Source: Carex sylvatica
Lineage: Eukaryota > Streptophyta > Magnoliopsida > Poales > Cyperaceae
NCBI GenBank assembly: GCA_964058845.1
Contig: CAXKVR010000870.1
Location: 1 to 21,023 of the forward strand
Direction: 5' to 3'
DNA: 21,023 bases
This document shows, in pieces, positions 9,494-19,669 of this stretch (position 1 is its first letter; each line of letters opens with the position of its first letter). Both the position numbers and the translations under genes were made by a program. The notes beneath the pieces are model-generated. The model searched no databases. It was not told where the DNA came from and saw nothing but the letters and a program-made list of their open reading frames with translations.

Positions 9494-10054
9494 CAAAGAA
9501 AACACAGCCAGGAGAAATTCTAGCGCAGGCTAAACAGATGGACGGACAACCTGACACTCAAACTGAAAACCGACGCGTACAAGTCCAACACAGGATCCGC
9601 ATTTCCTCAGGTACAGAGGTCATACTGGTAGACAGTTCTTGGGATGTGTCTAACGCAACAGGGACAACAATGATACACTATGGAGAGCAAGGGAACAAAA
9701 TAGAAGCAAAATGCACGAGTGAGAACACAGATGACCCTTTTCATGCATGCAGAAGCGATTGCAATGCAGCAGGCACTAATGTATGTACAAGGCCAAGTAG
9801 AACAAGGAGATTAGCTGAGGTATGAAATTCATTCAGACTGCAAAATATTAGCAGATTTAATGACAAGTCGAAATATTGAAGGTTTGCCATCATGGAGAGC
9901 CACTGACACAATAGCGACCTGTCTTGAGTTTGCTGGTAGAATGCAAAATAGAGTAACAATTTTATATACAAGAAGAGAGGCGCTACATCAACCTCATCTC
10001 CTTCCAAACTGGTCTAGAAAACAGAAAACAAGCCCTGTAATAGACTTTATTTAG
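9494..10054 (+). pseudogene. RNase H-like domain remnant (LINE ORF2 C-terminus)
   Basis: The first part reads through an I-L-V-D-S-S-W-D motif (first catalytic Asp, around 9628-9651). After one base too many near 9741-9748 the frame shifts and continues through A-E-A-I-A-M-Q-Q-A-L (the Glu), then H-S-D-C-K-I-L-A-D-L (the second Asp) and S-W-R-A, ending at a TAG at 10052. A second lesion is the TAG at 9812-9814. This residue order fits the plant type-1 RNase H domain (RVT_3) found at the end of LINE ORF2 and in some host genes. An A-rich tract follows at 10084-10100, consistent with a LINE tail. A good 3' splice motif (ttcttttttctcag) precedes the block at 9480-9493. Confidence 0.7.
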
Positions 10055-10239
10055 TTAATGACAGATACCTACGGGTCATTTTCAAAAACAAAAAAAAAAT
10101 ACATTATTTTCATTTTGAATGCCTTGACAGTGTCTGCCAATAATTTTTATTAAAACAATATGGACAGTACGTCTCAAGCTACATTTTAGTAAATTCTACA
10201 AATTAAATAGACAATAATGCAAATTTAGCAAGAAAACAT

Positions 10240-10645
10240 TTCACATTTATTTTTTATGAGAAAATATTGTGCCTATGACATCTGACTTTAAGGTGACGAA
10301 TATTTGATTTACGCGACTACAACTTTTTCTCAAAATGTGTGGCCCAAGAATAACAAATTAAACTCTATGGAGTAAGTACTGCAATCTGCATACATATCTG
10401 ATTGCTTAAATACAACTATTATTATTTTAAAGACAAAAAATTTCATGAGAAAATTACTTAAGATTGAACAATCAAATTTGTATAATCTTTCTACCTTTAA
10501 CATATACGAGTTATCAATTATATATCCAAAAAGTATATAAGTCATGAAAATACAACATATCAAATATATATATCTTTACAACAACTTATTCAATAATTTA
10601 ATAAAATAAAATTTTGAAGGAAATCAATCTTAATAATATATGGAA
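10240..10645 (+). repeat. Dispersed AT-rich repeat, copy d
   Basis: It matches copy c over 'cctatgacatctgact', 'gaatatttgattt', 'tctgattgcttaaatacaactattatt', 'gaacaatcaaatttgtat' and 'gaaggaaatcaatcttaat'. It follows the LINE remnant. No coding potential is visible. Confidence 0.65.
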
Positions 10646-11264
10646 ATTATGTGTCAGAGCATTATCGGAATTACAGTATAGTTACCGTAGCCTTGAACAA
10701 ATGATATTCTCGACAGCTCTGAAAAAATTGTTTAGTGTATATTGAAGAAGTGGTACGATATCAAGATTTATGTTTATTTTTTTTTTTTAAATCTATGGAT
10801 GAGGGGAAAGTGTTTTGCTTATCCTACACTATAATTCTGACCGATCGAGTCCATATCGACTACCTGCAAAAATTCATCTCATAAATTAAATCACATATCT
10901 ATCAAGTCCACAAGTCTATATATAATATTCAATTTGTTCATTATGATTCATTAATCAAAATCCACTAGCATAACAGTATTTATGTGTTTTGGAAGGAAAT
11001 AAATCTGCTGTGATCGATTCCAAAGAATAACATGACCCTGCAATCCCCAATCCATCTATTCATCTGTTTTAAAATTTGTATATAAAAAGTGTATGTTTTG
11101 GAATTAGTTCATGAAAAGAAATGAATGGATGAATTTAGAATTGCAGGATATATATGATTTTTTGAAATCAAAAATCATATATAGCAGATTTATTTCTGTT
11201 TTAGAAATGTCTATTTTTATCCATCGGAAGAGTAAAGAAGGGAAGCTATTGAACGGCATAATTA
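10646..11264. other. AT-rich intergenic DNA with one short hairpin
   Basis: No gene seen. A 13-bp perfect inverted repeat, ATATATGATTTTT / AAAAATCATATAT with a 7-nt loop, lies at 11150-11182. A short open frame at 11111-11326 has no recognisable features. Confidence 0.4.
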
Positions 11265-12072
11265 TGACCAGCGTTGTAAATAAGGTATGTGGTTGTCGAA
11301 CATATAAGATATCATCAAGTGATTAATCGGTATACGGTCGATTAATTGAAATAATACAGATAATTTATCTTTTAATTAAATTTATGTATATATATATATC
11401 ATAATTTATTTAACTCAGTAAATTTATCAAATAAACTTAATTTAACTTAATTCTATTATTATAATATGATACTACGCTTATTTTTTTTCTTAACGCATAA
11501 GCACTTTACATGTGTAAGTAACACATCTATTTAATGAAAAAATAAATTCAAGAATTAAGTTTTTTCAAATACTAATAACATATCATTTGAAAGAAATGAA
11601 ACAATCTAACATAAAATCACTAAATTTAGTTTATGATAACAAAACTTATTTCACAAATGTACATGTACTAATTGAAAAAAATTACATTAGTAAGAAAAAT
11701 ATATGTATATAAATAATAGAAAAATTAATCAATTTCAAAGTAAGTAAAAAAACTTATATTAAAAATATTGAATGTATTTACAAGCACAAATAAGACTACA
11801 ATACATGATTTATAAAGCTTATTTTGAAACACTATCATAAGAAAAAAAAATCAATATGAATATAAATATTCACTGGAATAAATTGTAATAAACTAAAATA
11901 AACAAGAATAAATGGGAATAAATGAAATAAACGAACGATTAAACAGTAAAACAGTCGATTAATCATTTTCATCTGCAAACAAATATTTATTAAATGTATT
12001 TGTAACGATTTGGCCGTTAACAATTAAACGGTCATTTAATCGGCCATTAATACTGTTTTTTACCACATTGTA
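11265..12072. mobile_element. Possible degenerate hAT-like element
   Basis: The left edge, CAGCGTTGTAAATAAGG (about 11269), and the inverse of the right edge, CAATGTGGTAAAAAACAG (ending about 12070), are weakly similar and resemble plant hAT ends. Inside both edges lie ATTAATCG/CGGTCGATTAAT motifs. I found no 8-bp target duplication, and the centre is plain AT-rich sequence, so this is a weak call. Confidence 0.3.
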
Positions 12073-12224
12073 TAAGGCAACTATTTTAGTATGGTGAAAT
12101 AATGTATAAATTAAGTAAAGCTTCCTTTGTAATTATGGAGAGTTAAGTGCATTTTTTTTTTTGTCTTCTGGTACTTTAAAGTCTAATATTGGATAATGCC
12201 TGACACACCACAATTATGAAAATT

Positions 12225-12605
12225 TTTGGACAGATAACTAACATTAGTTTTGCTAATGTTGAACAAATTCATATCGGCTAAAATTTCAAATGAAATTTGA
12301 GGTCCCTCCAATCCCCTAGTTCTAATGAGAGAGAAACAAGAGAGATAGAGACAGAGGGGAATTACAGGAATCTGAAATTCCATTTGAAATTTCAGCAGAT
12401 TCGGTTCCCTGGTTGAACTGGTCCAAAATGACGAAGTCAAAGATCTCCAAAACAGGGGCCCGGTGCTGTGCTGTTAAGTATCGCCACCCCTTGTGTCCCG
12501 AATTCGCATCATCTGAGATATCTCAAACTTTGAGTGTTTATGTGCAAAATCAGGACCATTTAAATCCTGTATGCACGAATCTCGAAGCACATTAAACTGG
12601 CCCAA
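12225..12605 (+). repeat. Duplicated distal 5' flank, downstream copy
   Basis: This is the counterpart of 2350-2600. It is interrupted by the hairpin at 12277-12396. Similarity stops near 12605 and resumes at 14835, so the downstream copy has gained about 2.2 kb of AT-rich DNA here, including the solo LTR. Confidence 0.65.
12277..12396. repeat. 120-bp imperfect hairpin
   Basis: Arms of about 45 bp: GCTAAAATTTCAAATGAAAT on the left and the inverse of the right arm, GCTGAAATTTCAAATGGAAT, continuing through an imperfect CCCTCCAATCCCCT / TCCTGTAATTCCCCT match. The loop is about 30 nt and purine-rich. It is absent from the upstream copy of this flank. It could be a small MITE or a hairpin-RNA source. 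Confidence 0.6.
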
Positions 12606-12827
12606 ATAAAAAATATGAGCACCGTTTAAATCCACGCAAAGTTTGAGATATATCAGAGGATACAGACTCTTGAGCGAGTATTATATTTGACAAAAAAAAA
12701 ATTAAAGTATTTTTTTGAAGAAAAAAATAATTTAAGTCCTTATTTGTATATTTTTAAAAAATCAAAGTTATTTTTAAAATTAAAATTTTGGGAATTATAA
12801 TTTGTCAAATTTTAGTCCTAGAATTTC

Positions 12828-13717
12828 TGTAACACCCCGGTATATATTTTTAATTATGTTGGACTAATTTGCAATATTTAAAAAGGTGTAGATTTAAATG
12901 TAAATTGTAAAACTTAAAGAAAAAATATGGAGAAGGACCAACGTGGTACCATGCCACGCGGCCTTTGCATATGTTACCACTATTTTTTACCACCGTACGA
13001 AAACATCTTATATATGGTTATTCACTTGGGATGAAAAATAAAAGAAAGTGAACTTTGAATACGAGAAAAAGAGAAAAAGAAATAGAGAAATAAAAACAAA
13101 AAATTTGATAAAAAAAGATATGATATTGAGTCATGTATGATTGGTGTTCTGACTACGTCGCATTAATTCTGAACAATCGTTGCAGTTTGATTTAGATTCT
13201 TTGGATTGATCGTTATTAGATAATCAGACTTCTTTACAATCTGTGTTTTCGATTTGTTTGATTGAATTGAATTTTGAATTGGATTTTAGATTATGATGCA
13301 TATTTAACGGGATAACGGATCTGTGGTTCGAATTTAATTTCTGAAATGAGATGATTGTGATACTGAGAATTTGTGAAATGATTGGAATGTGTGAAATGAA
13401 ATGAAATGATGTGGATAATGTGTGACTTGTTTTACTGATAACTTAGACAGTTATCAGACTCAGGTGCTATCACTCGTTAAATATGCAAATTTAATTTGAT
13501 TTTAATTTGTATGGATTAATTTAGTCTGTTTCAATGGTTGTTTAATTAAGTCAGTTATAGAGAAACACGTCGTTAAATAATCGGTTACTGAGCTTTGTAG
13601 CTGATTTTGTATTGTTTTTTATCTATTTTTATTTGCAACATAGATTAACGAAACGATAGATGAATGTGAAGGTGCTTCTCTTGTCGCGATCCCTGCTCTG
13701 GTGACAGAATCGTGACA
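12828..13717 (+). mobile_element. Solo LTR, 890 bp
   Basis: It begins TGTAACACCCCGG and ends GTGACA (TG...CA), flanked by a perfect 5-bp target duplication ATTTC (12823-12827 and 13718-13722). The TGTAACACCCC start is common in plant Ty3/gypsy LTRs, but the assignment is inference. No gag-pol, primer-binding site or polypurine tract adjoins it, and the flanks on both sides are of the same AT-rich character. This is the pattern left by recombination between the two LTRs of one element. A TATA-like 'cttatatatgg' lies at about 13008-13018. Confidence 0.8.
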
Positions 13718-13722
13718 ATTTC

Positions 13723-14834
13723 TGAGATTTAATTTCAATGCTATAATAAATTAGAGATGAGATTCAAAATTTGTCCTTATTTGTCAAACTTTACATTTTG
13801 ATTTCTAAATATTTAATTTAAAATAATTTGAATTATTTTAAATAAAATTTTGTTATTTGATATCGGAGATAATTCCAAAGTGTATGTAAAGAAGATAAGA
13901 TAATTCTTATCCTCACGCTATAAACTGATGTGTTATCTTTTTATCCTTACACTTTATTCTACCGTAAGGTAGTATAATGATAATAGGATTAATTATTTTC
14001 ATGTTTGATACAGGGATAACTTTTCAAACTATGTTTAGAAATATGAATTAGAATAATTTAGGAATTAAGTTGTTATAGTGAAGAACGATAATTTTGTATC
14101 TGAATTATTTTTATGAAACATAAGTTGAGGAGCAGAGGATAAAAAAATTACTCATATCACAAATGTTTTTATTCAACTTAGCGTCTTTAATTAATTCATA
14201 TTTGATTATTACCACAGAAAATTTGGAATTAGTAATTAATTTAACAATGAACGCTTTGGTCTAATTAACTAATCTCGATTAGGACTACAATAATATGTCA
14301 ATTATTCGAGCGAACGTTTAAAGGAGATATTTTTTTAAATAATACCAATTTAAGCGAATGTTTACATTAGATAACCAGAAGCTTTCCTGCTTCCAAAACT
14401 AATAGAACAAAAATATAGTTTCAAATAGTTAAATTAAAATTACAAATTTTTGTCAATCAATCCAAGTTCAATTGAAACAACATGTGGCAAAACAACACCT
14501 TTTTTAAACCAAATATAGTGAACATAATATACTGACTAGTTAATACAATTTTATTTTGTGCCAACGAATATTGATCCATAATCAGTTTTTTATGTTCTCT
14601 AAACCCAAAAATTACAGGATTTTAGAGTTTTTGATACATGAATGGTAACTGGGAGACAAATTCGGACATGACAATTATTGCTCTCTTGTAATTCTGATAC
14701 GCTGGCGCCACCAGTCGGTGAAAGGAAGATACACTCCCAGAAGGAGTACACTGTACACCGGGATTACACCTGTAAGAAACTAATATCTTATGATAACATC
14801 CAGTGTAGATGTACGTACAGCGGGTTCATCTAAA
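13723..14834. other. AT-rich intergenic DNA, nothing recognised
   Basis: I find no reading frame, terminal repeat or RNA gene worth calling. A more GC-balanced patch at 14690-14830 (...ctggcgccaccagtcgg...) has no recognisable identity. Confidence 0.4.
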
Positions 14835-15600
14835 TGGCTGTTTCTGACTCGTTACGAACTTCAAATGATGAGAAGTAAGGAATTTGATTTTCTCTGGCGG
14901 AAAAATCCAGGACCGCTTTTAATTCCTCCCCTCAAGTTAATTTTAAATTATTTATTTTGTTGAACACCACGAAACCATTCAAAGCTTCCCGCAGGAAACC
15001 ATGAAGATTGAACCAAGGACTGGGTCCATATATGCTACCCTACACATAAGATAACTTCGGTGTAAGACCTCAACCAACCAACAATGGAAAAAACGTGTTG
15101 TGTCGTGCTGTGACTAATACGTTATAATTTTAGTCACGTGTCGTATTGTAATTAAGTTGATTTTTTTAGTGCTGTGTCGTGACTAAAATTATGAGAGATG
15201 GTTACGGTACGCGAGTCACGATGTTACTCGCATACTGTAACCAAGTCGTGTCGTGACTAAATCATGTTGTAACAAAACGATCTGTAACCGATAACGTTAA
15301 CAAATTTTTAAAACCAATAACTAATCATAATTTTAAAACATAATATAGAAATTATAAAGATTTTTTATTTGACCTTCTATAGATGCCGTATCATGATCAA
15401 GATAATTTTCATGCTGTGCTGTACCGTGCCGTGTCTTCTTTACTAGTAATTAGTCACGATACAGAACATACAAAGTACAGCACGTATCTAACACTCGTAC
15501 TGTGACAGAATCGACTCCAGCGTGCCATTTTTTCCACACTACCAACAACTCAGTGATACAGTTCTTTCTGTACGGTGAATTCCAGGTGTGCGGAAACAGC
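14835..15600 (+). repeat. Duplicated proximal 5' flank, downstream copy
   Basis: This is the counterpart of 2600-2945, with shared 'tttctgactcgttacgaa', 'ctctggcgga', 'cgcaggaaaccatg' and 'ccaacaactcagtg'. It is split at ACCAACAA by the hAT element at 15085-15540. The sequence is presumably upstream regulatory DNA of the intact gene. Confidence 0.8.
15085..15540. mobile_element. Decayed hAT MITE of the GTGCC family
   Basis: A perfect 8-bp target duplication ACCAACAA flanks it (15077-15084 and 15541-15548), and the upstream copy of this flank has a single ACCAACAA (2885-2892). The left end is about 5 bp short (TGGAAAAAACG against TAGTGTGGAAAAAACG); the right end ...GCCATTTTTTCCACACT is kept. 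Internally it follows the 8285-8760 element, but GTGCC units are mostly GTGTT, GTGTC or GTGCT and CACGGCACG is mostly TACGGTACG or similar, a C-to-T/G-to-A pattern. It sits about 0.5 kb upstream of the intact gene's start codon. Confidence 0.85.
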
Positions 15601-15715
15601 ATTTCATCCCCAAAACTAGAAAGGGATATTTTACAAAGAGAGAGAAGAAAAACATTCCTGTTTCTTCTGATCTTCTCCATAGTCCTATGCGCTCGTCACC
15701 GTATAATTGTTGTCT

Positions 15716-15724
15716 TACGTGGCC
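15716..15724 (+). promoter_or_regulatory. ACGTGGC (G-box/ABRE-like) motif
   Basis: TACGTGGCC lies about 360 bp upstream of the intact gene's ATG. ACGTGGC is the core bound by plant bZIP factors. A motif this short can occur by chance, and no partner element was identified. Confidence 0.25.
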
Positions 15725-15896
15725 ATGTCTTTGTAGCATTCTGTGAGTCCACGTTTCTAGAGAGACATTTATGTCGATAACATTTGAAAGGTTACAAAAG
15801 ATCTGGAATTTTCTAAAATGGTTTCCTGCAGATTGAGTTTTCTATTTCCTATCTGTTTTTTTTAACACTTTCTATTAATAAAAATCTCTCTTCCTT

Positions 15897-16016
15897 TTAA
15901 ATACAACCCTGCCTCCTCCTCGAGTCTCGACCTCTTACCCCCAATTTTATATTGTTTTTTTTTATATTTCCTTCTCTATTCCCTTTCTCTCTTTCTCTCT
16001 CTGTCTGGCTTTCGTC
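15897..16016 (+). promoter_or_regulatory. Putative core promoter and CT-rich leader
   Basis: A TATA-like TTAAATAC (15897-15904) is followed by about 60 bp of mixed sequence and then a CT-rich stretch (about 15969-16016). Such pyrimidine-rich leaders are common just downstream of plant transcription starts. The broken paralogue has a stronger TATATATATTT at about 2998-3008 and a similar CT-rich stretch. The transcription start is not determined. Confidence 0.35.
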
Positions 16017-16079
16017 GTGCGAAGAGAAAATCGATCGATTTCGCACATTCTGATATTTGGAGAAAACGAGAATAAACAC

Positions 16080-18308
16080 ATGGGGGAGATGAAGAGACCC
16101 AAGGGGCAGAGGAAGAGAGAGTCAGACAGGTGGGGCCCATCCTCCAGCAACAACAGGAATTGGTCTCACGGCAAGCCTCCTAGGTTTTCTGATGGTAATT
16201 TTATTTTCCTTTTAAAAGGATTTTCTTTGCTCGAATTTGCTTTTGGTCTGAAATTCATTTCCTTTAGGGAAAATTTGGGTTTTTTTTTATGAATTGTTAG
16301 ATTGATTTTACTAAAACTAAATATATATATATGGCTACGGCTTTTGCGGTTTGGATTGTTTCCCCCATTGACGAGGAGGGGTTATTTTTTAGATTAGATC
16401 TCTCAGTTCTTTCTTAAATTCGTAGTTATTATTGAAATTTGATGTTACGAATTCAGAACTAGCTGCTGATTGCATATGTAGATATTTGGGGGTAGCCAGA
16501 TTAAATTCAAAATCAGGTGTTTGTTTGTATTGCCCCTGAAATTAAATCAATTGATTTACAATAATACTTTTTGCTATTTGAAGTTAGAATTTTAATTTGT
16601 TTAAATGAACTAGGTTTTAAGTTTTTCTGTGATGTTTGCATCTGTTTCCTTGGCCATTTCATAGGTCTATCTTCAAGTGTAAAATAATCATAATTTATCA
16701 CTTTGTCAGGTGGATTGTTTTAATTTAGGATGGTGGGTATGTTGGATTAACTTCTTTGGATTTAAAATTAGTGACTGTGAATTTCAATTTAGTGGGAACC
16801 TTTTATAGAATATCTTGTAAGATTTAGTCAGGAGTTCAAATATAGCATGTGATCCTTCTATGTGATGGTATCTAATATGTAGTGTTGTTCTTCTATTATT
16901 TATGTTCAAATGGCACTAAAGAGGCCATGTACTGTGTTCTCTGTCAAATAGGTATACCATTTTGGAGATTTCTTTTATCTAATATGAAAGTATGGCTTTA
17001 AATGTCCATTTTCGGATAATTTTTTTACCAAAACAAATTTCAGAAGATTTCCTTAGATATTATTATAAAGTTAGTCAACCCAAGTTTTCATCTGATGGCC
17101 AAAATTTATTGCAACTGTTTATTGGATTCACAAAGGGATTAGTTTTTTGTGACTGCTGTGTTTGATCGAAAACATTGATTGCGGTATCAGCCCTGGTACT
17201 TTCTTAATATTACCTTTTACATGAGAATCTCTCACAGAATACACTTATCTTAAGGTATTTAATGTTAATTTCTCTCTTATTATTATTCACAGAAAAAGCA
17301 GAGATGAACTGGGAGCAAAATTTTTGCCAAATGAACGGTGTCAGCTGGGCAAAGGTTTTGGAAACAAAAGAGTTTGTGCACCAGTATTCTGACATTATCG
17401 GCTGGAATGACTCTGCTGGTAAGGAAGCTTTTGAAAATGCAAAGGCCCGTTATTGGGCCCAGATTAATGGCTTTCAGCCCAATACCCCCTTACCTGACCC
17501 AGACATGCTCATCGACAATATCGATCATGATGCACCTCCAACCGACCTCAAGCTATACCAGAACCTTCACGGTTCTCTATCTGAAGATGAGAGAGACAGC
17601 ATTACTGATGATTACTGGATTACTGATGTTTGGGGCGAAGGAGGTGTTATCCTCTGGGACTCACACTATGCTAAAGAAGAAGAAGAGGTGGCTTGGGGTG
17701 ATATGTCGACTGGGTGGGGAGAGGATCAACCCATTATTCCCACTGGCTGGGGAGATATTCCAGTACAGGCAAGTGTTCAGCCGGACACCTGGGCAGGAGT
17801 TATGCAAAACAGTTGGGCGAATAATTCGGTTAATCCAACTGGGTGGGACTATATGGCAACAGGTGGGAACCCGCCAGACAATTGGGGAGTTGTTCAAACC
17901 AGTTGGGTAAATAATTCAGCTAATCCAATCGGGTGGGAGCCAGTGACAGCAGATGTGAACCCGGTAACGACTTATGGAGGTATTGTACCAACTGGCTGGG
18001 GTGAGGTGGAAGAGGGGCCAGGAAATACATGGAATGGTTATGATTGTGGTGTGCCGGGGGAAGTCGGGCAGTATTGGAACTACAGTTCCGATTACTGTAA
18101 CGGCGATGGATTCAATGGTGGGAATTGGGACAACGGCAACCAAAATTGGAACAGTAATGGAGCTGGTCGGTCTGGTTGGAATAAGAGCGGCAATAGGAAC
18201 TATAACAAGGGGAAACAGTGGAAGAAGAAAGAAGATAGCTCGGGGCATTTCTGTGCACCGCTGAATCAATCAGCTAATGGATGGAATGCTCCCCGGTCAG
18301 TGGTTTGA
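16080..18308 (+). CDS. GW/WG-rich nuclear-type plant protein, two exons
   Basis: The coding exons are 16080-16194 and 17293-18308, with a phase-1 GT-AG intron (GATG|GTAATT ... TTCACAG|AAAAAG). The product is 376 residues. I chose the ATG at 16080; a second ATG lies three codons on. Residues 5-17 (K-R-P-K-G-Q-R-K-R-E-S-D-R) look like a nuclear localisation signal. Residues 43-130 form a conserved-looking region with AKARYW (88-93) and PLPDPD (104-109). An acidic stretch follows, with EEEE at 167-170. Residues 150-275 hold most of the 8 GW and 7 WG dipeptides of the whole protein, including an imperfect tandem repeat of about 31 residues (205-235 and 236-266). The tail to 352 is Asn/Gly-rich and ends basic (KQWKKK). 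There are 26 Trp in all. I do not recognise a named family. Argonaute-hook activity is a hypothesis from composition; RNA binding by the basic N/G-rich tail is also possible. Confidence 0.85.
16195..17292 (+). other. Intron of the intact gene
   Basis: It is 1098 bp, AT-rich, with donor GTAATTTTA and acceptor TTATTATTATTCACAG. It contains no insertion that I can see and preserves the ancestral-like state at the points where the upstream copy gained the viral element (near 16700) and the outer hAT (near 16733). About 60 bp (16816-16876) has no counterpart in the upstream copy next to its inverted-repeat element. Confidence 0.85.
17790..17975 (+). repeat. Intragenic tandem repeat of about 93 bp, two units
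   Basis: Unit 1 is 17790-17882 and unit 2 is 17883-17975. They encode related blocks with the shared core (V)xxSWxNNSxNPxGW. The second unit lacks one codon near its start. Each unit adds one GW and an isolated Trp, so growth of the GW/WG content by repeat duplication is visible directly. Confidence 0.75.
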
Positions 18309-18610
18309 AGTTGGGGTAATAGAGAAAATAGATTATATTATATTCTATTTTTCCTTTTTGGCCTGTTATGTACTTAAATTTTTAATTTTAGCGTAGGTTA
18401 TGTTGTTAGGTTGTAGAGAATCTCTTGGCAGCCCATGCCAAGTTTTAAAGAGAGAGAGAGAGAGAGGCAAAGCAAAAGAATCTTATATGTATGGGTTCGA
18501 AGTAGTAATATCTAGGTTTATATTAGAAGCTTGGTTTGTAAGTATAGAAGCTAAGATTTTGTTGAAGTATTCAAGTGTGACTGTGTGAGTAATGAATTAA
18601 AAGAAAATTG
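18309..18610 (+). other. Probable 3' UTR with (GA)n tract
   Basis: The sequence directly after the stop is AT-rich and contains a (GA)9-10 microsatellite at 18449-18467. AATGAATTAAAAG near 18590 is a possible poly(A) signal region, but the true cleavage site cannot be fixed from sequence alone. Confidence 0.4.
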
Positions 18611-19660
18611 TTCTTCTGAAATCTTTGTTTTCTATGTGCCTTTCTCTGTGTGTAAATGAGATTATGAGAATGTCTGTGCGGGATTTTTTACTGTGTTTGG
18701 GATTTCTAGAATGCTAATTTTGTTTTTTTAATTTTTGTGCGCTCATGATTTCTCCTCTGTTACTTGTGTCATATTATAAATTGATGAGAGGAGACAAATT
18801 AAATTCAATTCAAGGAACGAAGGAAATTGGCCTATTCAAAACTAAAAGAGGAATTCAATTTAGGAAAGGAAATTATGTTAAAGTAAAATTGTAATCATTG
18901 TTTGCTGGAATCTGATTTAACTTCTTTAGAAAAGAACAAACAACAAATCTCTTCCCGATTCCAAGCCCAAGGCCCATTAGTTTATTTTTAACAGAAGGAA
19001 GAAAAGACAGAATGAAGCCCATCTCCACTGTGTCACCCACCCTTAACTTTGAAGAAAATAACATTTGAAATTGGAATATTCGTTTGTACTAAGTTGATCC
19101 TTAAAAGAAAATCCATGCTTTGAATTTCTTTTAAAAGAACCAATTTCTCATTCCTTGTGAAAAAGACTAATTTCATTTTTTTCAGAGAAGCCTAAGGACT
19201 AACTTCAATCCTTTTTGACAGCTAAAGTTTAGATTTCGTACTAGTTAAAGTCTACAGACCAACATTTTGTTTTTTTTGTTGGTCTTGAATGATCAATTAG
19301 GTTCCAACTGAAGTTCAGTATCAGAAATAAAATCCAACTTCCAAAAATAGGCTTCATAATACCTGATGGACTTCGATCTGTATATTAGTGGATGAATTTT
19401 AATAACATAGTTACTTTGGTACAATAATAATATTAGCTATTATCTCATTTCCTATTTGCACGAAAGAGAAGCAATTGGTGCAGAAGCAAAAAATAGAAAA
19501 GAAAAAAAAGTTAACTTGTGTTACGTTACAAAATTTTTATAATTTATTTTCAAGTGAATTAAAAGCAATAATTGAAAATCATGCTAATAAAATAAGGTTT
19601 TTCTGGATAAGTAAATCAACTGTGAATCGAAATCGCGTCGAAAATACGAGTTTCTGAAAC
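18611..19660. other. Intergenic DNA, nothing recognised
   Basis: AT-rich sequence with several short open frames on both strands, none with recognisable motifs. No terminal repeats or RNA genes noticed. Confidence 0.4.
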
Positions 19661-19669
19661 TTTATAGGC

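Noticed and set aside
15450..15780. Overlapping open frames upstream of the intact gene
   Set aside because: They straddle the MITE end and duplicated flank, contradict each other in strand and are not kept in the other copy.
17338..18269. Long alternative open frames on both strands across exon 2 of the intact gene
   Set aside because: They overlap a well-supported exon whose frame is tied to the splice junction and paralogue; their composition mirrors the Trp/Gly codons in shifted frames.
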